Source: JANWLD01 sp036278875
Lineage (GTDB): Bacteria; Patescibacteriota; Saccharimonadia; Saccharimonadales; 2-12-FULL-41-12
Assembly: GCA_036278875.1 (NCBI GenBank)
Contig: DASUKF010000010.1
Coordinates: 1-14,618, forward strand
DNA: 14,618 bases
Direction: 5' to 3'
A model generated the notes under the pieces. The model did not search any database. It had not been told where the DNA came from and was given only the letters and a program-made list of their open reading frames with translations. Position 1 is the stretch's first letter. Each line of letters opens with the position of its first letter. Below, in pieces: positions 7,288 to 13,580 of this stretch. A program made the position numbers and the translations under genes.

Positions 7288-8319
7288 ATGAAGCACAAGA
7301 CCTCGGACTATAAGATAGCGACGCTTGGGAGCCACTCAGCGCTTCAGATACTCAAAGGCGCTCGCGACGAGGGCTTCAAAACGATGATAATAGCCAAGAA
7401 AGGCCATATTCAGCCTTACAGGTCTTTCAAGGTAGCCGATGAAATCGTAGAACTTGAATCGTTCAAAGAGCTGCCGGGACTGGAAAAGAAACTGATTGAT
7501 GAAAATGTGATACTGGTGCCGCACGGCTCCTTCTTTAGTGCCTATACGGACCTTGAAGCGCTGAACCAGTCCAATGCGCTGTATTTTGGCAACAAGAAGA
7601 TTCTTCCTTGGGAGCAGAGCCGTACCCGGCAGAGGGACTGGCTGGCGCGCGCCGGACTGACCCTGCCGCGCATATATGATAAGCCAGAGGATATCGACGG
7701 CCCGTCTATCATCAAATTCTACGGCGCCGGCGGCGGTAAAGGTTATTTCCTGGCTAAGACGGCCGAAGAATTTTACGAGAAAATCAAGCCATACAAAGAT
7801 CGCAAATACATAATCCAGGAATACATCGTAGGCGCGCCGCTTTATGTGCACTACTTCTACTCCCCGCTGACGGACGAGCTGGAAGTCATGAGTATGGACA
7901 AACGTTATGAGACTAACGTGGATTCCATCGGTCGCATCAGCGCCAAGGACCAGCTGGACCTTAATATCGAAAGCTCCTATAACATAATGGGCAACCTGCC
8001 GGTGGTGGTAAGGGAGTCTATGCTGCCGGAGATTTTCGAAATGGGTGAAAGCGTGGTTAAAGTTTCCAAAGAGTTGGAACCGGGCGGTCTGATAGGTCCG
8101 TTCTGTCTGGAAACCATAGTCACTCCGGAATTGGAATTTTATGTATTCGAGATTTCTGCTAGGATTGTTGCTGGAACCAATCCCTATATAAACGGTTCGC
8201 CTTACACCGATTTAAGGTATAGTGAACCTATGAGTACGGGCAGAAGAGTCGCCCGGGAGATAAAACAGGCTATAGAAACCGATGAGCTGGAGAAAGTCTT
8301 AATCAATGGCAGTAGATAA
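7288..8319 (+). CDS. purP: Formate-dependent AICAR formyltransferase, PurP family (FAICAR synthetase)
   Basis: PurP is an ATP-grasp enzyme that joins formate to AICAR, giving FAICAR with release of ADP and phosphate, in place of the folate-dependent PurH reaction. It is best known from archaea. This 343-residue copy carries the family motifs: ATLGSHSAL (11-19), VPHGSFFSAY (77-86), FGN (100-102), the glycine-rich nucleotide loop GAGGGKGYF (146-154), HYFYSP (188-193), DKRYETN (204-210), NLPVVVRES (236-244), GPFCLE (270-275), the metal-site region FEISARIVAGTN (287-298), and MSTGRRVAREIK (315-326). Nothing important appears lost, so it is the likely active copy. It overlaps the next purP-like gene by 14 bases. 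The IMP cyclohydrolase needed next (PurH C-domain or PurO) is not in the window. A related formate ligase with a different amine substrate cannot be excluded. Confidence 0.93.
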   Translation: MKHKTSDYKIATLGSHSALQILKGARDEGFKTMIIAKKGHIQPYRSFKVADEIVELESFKELPGLEKKLIDENVILVPHGSFFSAYTDLEALNQSNALYFGNKKILPWEQSRTRQRDWLARAGLTLPRIYDKPEDIDGPSIIKFYGAGGGKGYFLAKTAEEFYEKIKPYKDRKYIIQEYIVGAPLYVHYFYSPLTDELEVMSMDKRYETNVDSIGRISAKDQLDLNIESSYNIMGNLPVVVRESMLPEIFEMGESVVKVSKELEPGGLIGPFCLETIVTPELEFYVFEISARIVAGTNPYINGSPYTDLRYSEPMSTGRRVAREIKQAIETDELEKVLINGSR

Positions 8320-9427
8320 GTCGAAGTTACTTCTAGGTTACGATCTTGATAACGTACGTATAGCTACCCTGGGCGGCCACAGTGCGCTGGATGTCTGCCG
8401 CGGCGCTAAGGCCGAAGGCTTTGAAACCGTAGTGATAGCTCAGAAAGGTCGCGACAAGACATTTACGCAGTATTACAAGACCCGGGGCGATAAAGGCTGT
8501 GTCGACCAAGTGATTTTAGTAGATGATTTTTCCGATGTAGCCAAGCCTGATATTCAGAAGCAGCTGCGCGAGCTTAACGCCGTGTTCGTGCATAGCCGTT
8601 ATTTCTGGGTTTACTGCGATATCAATGAGATTGAGAATGATTTCAAGGTGCCTATCATCGGCAACCGTGTTCTAGTACGCAAAGAAGAGCGTGACGAAGC
8701 CAAGAACCAGTATTTCCTGCTTAAGGAAGCAGGCATAAATATTCCGAAGCAATTCAAAGACCCTAAGGACATAGACCGTCAGGTCATAGTCAAGGCCGCG
8801 GAAGCCGCCAGGAGCTACGAGCGCGCTTTCTTCCTGGTCAACAGCTACGAAGAGTATTTGGCGGAATCCAAGAAACGGCTCGACAGCGGCGTGATTGATA
8901 AACAAAGCCTGGACAATGCGATTATAGAAGAGTTCGTACTGGGCCCTCAGCTCAATCTGAACTTTTTCTATTCACCTGTCACCGGAGAACTGGAACTACT
9001 GGGTACCGATACGCGCCGGCAAACGAATATCGACGGCCTGCTAAGACTTACCGCTACCGAGCAGACCGAAGTTTTGAAACATGTACGGCCTCAATATATA
9101 GAAAACGGCCACGTCGCCGTGACCATTAAAGAATCATTGGTAGAGAAAGCCTACGAGTGCGGCGAGAAGTTCGTGCAAGCTGTCGCCAAGCACTATCCGC
9201 CCGGCATGATAGGCCCGTTCGCCCTGCAAGGCGCTATCACTCCCGGGCCACCTACGGAAAAATTATTCGTATTCGATGTGAGCATGCGCATACCGGGAAG
9301 TCCGGGCACTATGTTTACTCCCTATTCCAGCTATATGTACGGCGAAAACCTTAGTGTAGGCCGCCGCCTAGCCATGGAAGTAAAACAAGCCATTTCAAAA
9401 AACAAACTAGATTCAATAATTACTTAG
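8306..9427 (+). CDS. Divergent PurP paralogue (PurP-like ATP-grasp protein)
   Basis: This 373-residue protein aligns end to end with the PurP just upstream: ATLGGHSALDV (20-30) matches ATLGSHSAL, then FFYSPVTGELELL (220-232), ESLVEKAYECGEKFV (276-290), MIGPFAL (301-307) and SVGRRLAMEVKQAI (350-363). Many catalytic-site motifs differ. The glycine loop GAGGGKGYF is replaced by EAARSYERAFF (166-176), PHGSFF by VHSRYF (95-100), and FEISARIVAGTN by FDVSMRIPGSPGT (323-335), losing the metal-site Asn. The N-terminus is about 10 residues longer. Its ATG lies inside the 3' end of the first copy (14-base overlap), with GGAG (8289-8292) 13 bases ahead, so translation is probably coupled. It may be a partner subunit, a regulator, or an enzyme with another substrate; some archaea also carry a second, divergent PurP. 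Its stop overlaps the stop of the convergent gene. Confidence 0.88.
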   Translation: MAVDKSKLLLGYDLDNVRIATLGGHSALDVCRGAKAEGFETVVIAQKGRDKTFTQYYKTRGDKGCVDQVILVDDFSDVAKPDIQKQLRELNAVFVHSRYFWVYCDINEIENDFKVPIIGNRVLVRKEERDEAKNQYFLLKEAGINIPKQFKDPKDIDRQVIVKAAEAARSYERAFFLVNSYEEYLAESKKRLDSGVIDKQSLDNAIIEEFVLGPQLNLNFFYSPVTGELELLGTDTRRQTNIDGLLRLTATEQTEVLKHVRPQYIENGHVAVTIKESLVEKAYECGEKFVQAVAKHYPPGMIGPFALQGAITPGPPTEKLFVFDVSMRIPGSPGTMFTPYSSYMYGENLSVGRRLAMEVKQAISKNKLDSIIT

Positions 9428-9867
9428 CTTGGTGTTTCAACCGGTTCGCCGGCCTGCAAAGCGGCTATTTCCCCCAGAAGCTCTTGAGCGGCTCTGCTAT
9501 TTTGGCCGTCGTGGTGCCAGCGTTGAAGTACGGAGTCATAGTCCAGAGCGCCACCCAGTTCAGCGCTGACTTCCTCTATTTCATCATGTCTTATAACCAG
9601 CGTACTGGTTCCGTAGGCCCCGCCTCTTACAAAGTCTTCTACTCTACTGGTAACCGGTCTTGCGTCTGAAACATCTATATCCGGAGTAAGCCCTGCATCA
9701 ACCATTGCTTTAGCAACTCTGCGTTTTTGCCAAGTTTCTTCGCTGCTGCCGTCTCCGCTCCTGGGCGTTGATGTAGGGTGAAATGCGCGGTCAATGACCT
9801 TTGCACGTTCTACGTCCAGTCCTTCGCCATTTACAAATATTAGGTTTCCCTTGCCATCTGATTTCAT
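9424..9867 (-). CDS. Hypothetical protein, 147 residues
   Basis: I do not recognise this protein. It is soluble-looking, with no signal peptide, no membrane segment, no cysteine and no repeat. Residues 1-60 are polar and charged with a Ser/Gly/Pro-rich linker (about 30-45). Residues 85-145 look helical and include two acidic stretches (HDEIEEVSAEL at 94-104 and a Leu/Ala/Glu-rich helix at 123-138), ending in GEPVETPS. Support for a real gene is a well-formed promoter placed exactly before the ATG (TTGCAA, 17 bases, TATTAT, then 7 bases), which predicts a leaderless message. The gene fills the space between purP and pyrF with no waste: its TAA overlaps the TAG of the convergent purP-like gene by 3 bases, sharing the sequence TTAG. 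The opposite strand has no better reading frame. Confidence 0.65.
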   Translation of the reverse strand: MKSDGKGNLIFVNGEGLDVERAKVIDRAFHPTSTPRSGDGSSEETWQKRRVAKAMVDAGLTPDIDVSDARPVTSRVEDFVRGGAYGTSTLVIRHDEIEEVSAELGGALDYDSVLQRWHHDGQNSRAAQELLGEIAALQAGEPVETPS

Positions 9868-9874
9868 GGCATAA

Positions 9875-9903
9875 ATAATACAATAGTTTGCATTTTATTG
9901 CAA
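9875..9903 (-). promoter_or_regulatory. Promoter of the 147-residue hypothetical gene, predicting a leaderless mRNA
   Basis: On the minus strand TTGCAA (9903-9898) and TATTAT (9880-9875) are 17 bases apart. The -10 ends 7 bases before the ATG, so transcription is expected to start at the A of the start codon (9867). A short inverted repeat, TTGCA and TGCAA with a 6-base loop (9888-9903), covers the -35 and could be an operator or a weak hairpin after pyrF, whose stop is only 6 bases upstream of the -35. Confidence 0.6.
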
Positions 9904-9909
9904 GAATTT

Positions 9910-10710
9910 TTAACGAAGCTGGCCTACTTGAGTTTTGAGTTCTGCGGCGGTTTGAGCCGGATTGTCGCTATAGATTATTCCTCTGGAAGAATTGATAATC
10001 AGGCCTTTATGCGAGCCGTTCAGACCGGCCTTTAACATAACTTCCAAGTCGCCGCCCTGAGCGCCGATACCGGGCACCAATATAATTGTATCTTCGCCGG
10101 CGATTTCCCGGATGCGTTTCAGCTCCTCCGGGTAAGTTGCACCTGCGACCAAGCCTATATTTCCGTTCATGTTCCACTCTTTGACGGCCTTTTCAGCTAC
10201 ATGCTCATAAAGCGGTTTGCCTTCTGTCTGCAGGTTTTGGAACTCAGCGGAACCGTCGTTTGATGTCTTGGCCAGGATAATGATTCCTTTGTCTTTATAT
10301 TCAAGGAATGGCTGCAAGGCTTCCCCACCTTGGTACGGCTGGAGAGTTACCGCGTCTGCTCCCAGATATTCAAAGGCGAACTGGGCATATTTCGCGTTGG
10401 TGTTACCGATATCACCGCGCTTGTAGTCCAAAATTATCGGAATATCAGGATAATTCTCTCTTATATAATCGCAGGTAGCCTTAAGTTGCTCTATACCGTC
10501 TACCCCTAAAGCTTCATAAAAAGCCGAATTTGGCTTGTAGGCACATACCGAATCATGCGTAGCATCTATTATGGATTTGTTGAACTCAAACAGCGGCTTT
10601 TCTGCGGCTTTGAATTCTTCGGGCAATTTGTCCGGGTCCGGATCCAGACCGACGCAGACAAGCGAGCTGTTCTTTTCTACCGCTTCGTCCAGTTTGCTTT
10701 TAAAATCCAT
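9910..10710 (-). CDS. pyrF: Orotidine 5'-phosphate decarboxylase, type 2
   Basis: The enzyme decarboxylates OMP to UMP, the last step of pyrimidine synthesis. At 266 residues it matches the longer type 2 (mycobacterial-like) group rather than the roughly 230-residue E. coli type. The catalytic Asp-Lys-Asp set is in DYKRGDIGNT (Asp95, Lys97, Asp100); GLDPDPDKLP (21-30) forms the N-terminal strand, and the phosphate-binding parts are PGIGAQGGD (213-221) and SSRGI (241-245). The frame is open to a TTG one codon earlier (10713), but the ATG at 10710 is chosen: the purA stop TGA shares its A with this ATG (TGATG), and GGGAG sits 5 bases before it. Co-transcription and translational coupling with purA are therefore very likely. 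It ends directly at the promoter of the next gene, with no clear terminator. Confidence 0.96.
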   Translation of the reverse strand: MDFKSKLDEAVEKNSSLVCVGLDPDPDKLPEEFKAAEKPLFEFNKSIIDATHDSVCAYKPNSAFYEALGVDGIEQLKATCDYIRENYPDIPIILDYKRGDIGNTNAKYAQFAFEYLGADAVTLQPYQGGEALQPFLEYKDKGIIILAKTSNDGSAEFQNLQTEGKPLYEHVAEKAVKEWNMNGNIGLVAGATYPEELKRIREIAGEDTIILVPGIGAQGGDLEVMLKAGLNGSHKGLIINSSRGIIYSDNPAQTAAELKTQVGQLR

Positions 10711-11918
10711 CAATTCTCCCTTATTATAAGGTCTTCCCGGTTAGGCCCTACTCCCAGCATAGTTACCGGCACACCTAAATAATCCTCAATGAATTTTATG
10801 TATTTCCCGGCTTCGGGAGAATCATTATCCTGCCAGGTCGGAAGCTCCTCATATACCGGTTCGCATTCATAAAGTTCCACGCCGGAACTCGGCGGGCTGG
10901 TTACTTTTTTGCCCTTGAACATGTATGCGACGGCGATTTTCGTAACAGCTCCGTGGCGGTTGATACAGTCGAACTTGGTCAGGGCTATCTCGTCTATGCC
11001 GTTGACTTGCACAGACCTTTTGAGTGCGACCAAATCAAGGTAGCCGACCTCGCGTTCGCGCCCCGTTGTAGCGCCGAATTCGCTATCGACTTTGCCCTTT
11101 TCGCCCCGTGCCTTAGCGGCTATATCCTCATCTTTTATTATGGTGACGAACGGGCCGCCGCCGACTTTTGAAGGAATCGCTTTTGCTATGCCTATTACTC
11201 TGCCCACCTGCCTGTAATTTATACCGGTACCGCTCATCAGACCGGAAACGGTGGTGTCGGAAGACGTGGAATACGGATATTTGCCGTGGTTTATGTCCAG
11301 GCCGAACGCCTGGGCGCCCTCTACCAGTAGCTTTTTTTTATCCGATATTGACTGCTGGATAAGTTCTACGCTGTCGCATAGGTAATTGGCCAGCTCAAAG
11401 GCGGCTTCGCCGAATTCTTTCCCGCCCAGTTTAACCAGCTCTTCTTTAGTGGACTCTTCGATTACTTCGGCCCTTATGCCTTCGCGCAGGGCTTTATCAG
11501 CGGCTACGAATGCTATGCCCGATTTGGTAGTACCCTGGCCTTTGGTGCCGCTTTCGCGCTCTTCGTCTTTTTGTTTATGTATGGGAAGTACCAGGTGCGC
11601 GGTCTTGCTTATCTTCAGGTTGTCCGGCGATATGACAAGTCCTTTGGATTCTGCGTCCATGATTTCGTCCGCTAGCTTAACCGGGTCCAGGAAACAGCCG
11701 TTGCCGATTATATTCAGTGTATTGTCGTATGCTATGCCGGAGGGTATCTGATGCAGAGCAAGAGCTTGTCCGTCTTTCAGAACTATGGTGTGGCCGGCGT
11801 TGGCTCCGCCGTTCCCGCGGACTACAACGTCGCTTTTTTCGGCCAGGTAATCAACAATCTTTCCCTTGCCCTCATCGCCATACTGGAGTCCGACGACAAA
11901 AGTAGTTTTTCCTTGCAT
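10710..11918 (-). CDS. purA: Adenylosuccinate synthetase
   Basis: PurA condenses IMP with aspartate using GTP to give adenylosuccinate, the first step from IMP to AMP. The 402 residues hold the family motifs: the GTP loop QYGDEGKGK (12-20) with catalytic Asp15, NAGHT (40-44) with catalytic His43, GQGTTKSGI (127-135), EGAQAFGLDINHGKYP (200-215), SSDTTVSG (219-226), KVGGGPF (251-257) and EFGATTGRERE (280-290). Most bacterial enzymes are about 425-430 residues, so this one is slightly trimmed. EGAQAF replaces the common EGAQGT, a small change in the IMP-binding region. The ATG lies 8 bases after a TAATCT -10 and has no Shine-Dalgarno, so the message is probably leaderless or nearly so. pyrF follows through a TGATG overlap, putting the AMP and UMP routes in one operon. 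Confidence 0.97.
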   Translation of the reverse strand: MQGKTTFVVGLQYGDEGKGKIVDYLAEKSDVVVRGNGGANAGHTIVLKDGQALALHQIPSGIAYDNTLNIIGNGCFLDPVKLADEIMDAESKGLVISPDNLKISKTAHLVLPIHKQKDEERESGTKGQGTTKSGIAFVAADKALREGIRAEVIEESTKEELVKLGGKEFGEAAFELANYLCDSVELIQQSISDKKKLLVEGAQAFGLDINHGKYPYSTSSDTTVSGLMSGTGINYRQVGRVIGIAKAIPSKVGGGPFVTIIKDEDIAAKARGEKGKVDSEFGATTGREREVGYLDLVALKRSVQVNGIDEIALTKFDCINRHGAVTKIAVAYMFKGKKVTSPPSSGVELYECEPVYEELPTWQDNDSPEAGKYIKFIEDYLGVPVTMLGVGPNREDLIIREN

Positions 11919-11926
11919 CTGCTTTT

Positions 11927-11955
11927 AGATTACTTTAACAGTAGTATTTTAACAA
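11927..11955 (-). promoter_or_regulatory. Promoter of purA-pyrF, predicting a near-leaderless mRNA
   Basis: On the minus strand TTGTTA (11955-11950) and TAATCT (11932-11927) are 17 bases apart. The -10 ends 8 bases before the purA ATG (11918), so transcription should begin at or one base before the start codon. Its -35 lies 6 bases from the -35 of the opposing promoter, in a 79-base AT-rich gap. Confidence 0.5.
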
Positions 11956-11961
11956 GTAGAT

Positions 11962-11990
11962 TTGCTTTATATTAATAAAAATATTATAAT
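11962..11990 (+). promoter_or_regulatory. Promoter of the methyltransferase-like gene, predicting a leaderless mRNA
   Basis: TTGCTT (11962-11967) and a perfect TATAAT (11985-11990) are 17 bases apart. The -10 ends 7 bases before the ATG at 11998, so the predicted first transcribed base is the A of the start codon. There is no room for a Shine-Dalgarno in the transcript. Confidence 0.65.
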
Positions 11991-11997
11991 ATAGTTA

Positions 11998-12696
11998 ATG
12001 TTAAAAACAGCCGACTCTTTGGCCTTCGTGGATTTGGCAGAGGTTGATCCAATCGCCAGATTATTAGATATGAGCGAGAAAGGCGATGAATGGCATGTTG
12101 ATGACTCCTCGCTGGAAGAATATTCGGTTCTGGCCGGACTGCCGGAAGATTTTTCAACCGGACTGGGCGGAATGATACTTAGAAGCATTGGTAATGGTTC
12201 GGGAAATGTGGGTATCGATATAGCCGGCGGAACGAACGGCGCGGCTTTGCAGCAGCTACTTAAACCTGGCACGTTGGAAAAAGCACTGGTAACGAACTAT
12301 ACCGATGCGCGTTCAGATGAAACAAAAGCTGTAGTGGGACTGGATCACATAGAGGGAGATTTATGCGACCGCGCGACATGGGAGGAAATAGACGGATGGA
12401 TAGACGAAAATGCACCGGGCGGCCTGTCTTTGGTAATGCACCGTCCGGCCGGTACCCTGCAGGACTTACCGGCACCGTTTTATGCGGGAGCATTCAGATT
12501 CCTGCTGGAAAGAACCCGTCCGGGCGGCCTGCATTTCCTGCAGATACCTGAGCCGCTGGTAATACCCTCCCCTGAGCGCTCGCTCAAGCCGGTCTACGAA
12601 GAAATCGAAGATTCGGTAGAAGTATTATTTTCAAATGTTAATCCGGATAGCGACTTTCCGGTAATACCGGCGCATGTCCTGCTAAGGAAGAATTAG
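11998..12696 (+). CDS. Class I SAM-dependent methyltransferase-like protein
   Basis: This 232-residue protein looks like a Rossmann-fold methyltransferase, although I cannot name a family. The suggestive parts come in the usual order: a glycine-rich SAM loop VGIDIAGGTNG (71-81), a second strand LVTNYTD (97-103), an acidic turn IEGDLCD (118-124), a fourth strand GLSLVMHRP (142-150) and the post-strand motif LERTRPGGLHFLQIPE (170-185). Residues 1-65 form an acidic N-terminal region that may be a lid or substrate domain. The motif after strand 4 lacks the NPPY or DPP of base methyltransferases, so DNA N-methylation is unlikely; a small molecule or protein target is possible, and so is loss of activity. 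It starts a two-gene (+) unit with the next gene 8 bases downstream, and its own promoter is back to back with that of purA. Confidence 0.7.
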   Translation: MLKTADSLAFVDLAEVDPIARLLDMSEKGDEWHVDDSSLEEYSVLAGLPEDFSTGLGGMILRSIGNGSGNVGIDIAGGTNGAALQQLLKPGTLEKALVTNYTDARSDETKAVVGLDHIEGDLCDRATWEEIDGWIDENAPGGLSLVMHRPAGTLQDLPAPFYAGAFRFLLERTRPGGLHFLQIPEPLVIPSPERSLKPVYEEIEDSVEVLFSNVNPDSDFPVIPAHVLLRKN

Positions 12697-12704
12697 CTCC
12701 TGCC

Positions 12705-13577
12705 ATGTCCTTGCAATCTTATCATCTTGCCAGCCGCGAAATTAATCGGATGTCCATCAGGGAGTTCGGACCGGATATAGGGTGGCTTGCTGATCCGGGG
12801 CTTATTCCTGAAGACGCGGTTGAAGTTGGCGGTTCGGACGACAGCCTGGAAAAAAGATGCGGCACTTTGGCTATGTGGATGGTTGAGGAGCTGGGAGCTG
12901 CAACGGCCGAAGTACATGAAAAAATCAACATCGGAGAAGCATTTGAAAAACATGCATTAAGCTTGAAAGAACGGGTAGACCTGACAATCAAGTTTACGAA
13001 ATATCCAAAGGTGCCTTACATACCCGGTATATTAGCTATGGGAGCTATATTCGCAGCAGTTCCCCCATTAGCCGCGCGTGAAGGCAGACAGAGGTCAGAA
13101 TGGGCAGAAATAGGCATGAGGGCCCAGGGGTTCGGACAGGCCATATCGGTCCACGGCACTGATGCGCAGGCCGCAATCCTGGGATTTTTGAGCAATGAGT
13201 GGGTCAGCGAAGTGAGGGCACTGAATTTAGGCAGGTTACGCCTGGATGACGATATGGGCATCACGACTGTGACGCCATTTGAAGATGTGTTAGGGACGGC
13301 TATAGAGGTCGCACGTGATGCAGGGCCTATAGGCTTAGGCGAGCACAGCTGCATAGCTCATCAGGTAGACGCGCCGCACAAAGGTTCCGGCTCGTTTTTC
13401 GGTGCGACCTGGCGTAGTTATGGCGCAGCGGCCGAAAGACTGGCTTACCGAGGGATAGATGTAGATGGAGCGCAAGTTCCACCGGAAGAAGAACCTGTTG
13501 AGATACCTGAGATTTATGCTCAGATGGAACAAGAGCTTAAAAAAGACTTCGAGCTGCTGAAGAAAGCCCGGGACTGA
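12705..13577 (+). CDS. Hypothetical protein, 290 residues, in an operon with the methyltransferase-like gene
   Basis: I do not recognise this protein. Visible features: an acidic N-terminal part (17-50); a hydrophobic stretch at about 104-125 (Ile/Ala/Pro-rich, perhaps a buried helix pair rather than a membrane span); a helical middle (130-175); a conspicuous segment GLGEHSCIAHQVDAPHKGSG (210-229), rich in His and holding one of only two cysteines (Cys52, Cys216), followed by SFFGATWRSYG; an acidic Pro linker (PPEEEPVEIPE at 259-269); and a charged helix at the end (273-290) that could be a short coiled coil. The His/Cys segment is the best guess for a metal or active site, but that is inference. 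It begins 8 bases after the methyltransferase-like gene; the nearest purine run (AGGA, 12685-12688) is rather far, and a second ATG at codon 16 is possible. The stop is 3 bases from that of convergent guaA. Confidence 0.7.
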   Translation: MSLQSYHLASREINRMSIREFGPDIGWLADPGLIPEDAVEVGGSDDSLEKRCGTLAMWMVEELGAATAEVHEKINIGEAFEKHALSLKERVDLTIKFTKYPKVPYIPGILAMGAIFAAVPPLAAREGRQRSEWAEIGMRAQGFGQAISVHGTDAQAAILGFLSNEWVSEVRALNLGRLRLDDDMGITTVTPFEDVLGTAIEVARDAGPIGLGEHSCIAHQVDAPHKGSGSFFGATWRSYGAAAERLAYRGIDVDGAQVPPEEEPVEIPEIYAQMEQELKKDFELLKKARD

Positions 13578-13580
13578 TAA

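Noticed and set aside
10711..10713. TTG start one codon before the pyrF ATG.
   Set aside because: The ATG overlapping the purA stop has better Shine-Dalgarno spacing; the difference is a single residue.
11967..12272. Minus-strand frame of 101 residues opposite the methyltransferase-like gene.
   Set aside because: It has Ser/Pro-rich antisense composition, no promoter, and conflicts with a plus-strand gene that has a strong promoter.
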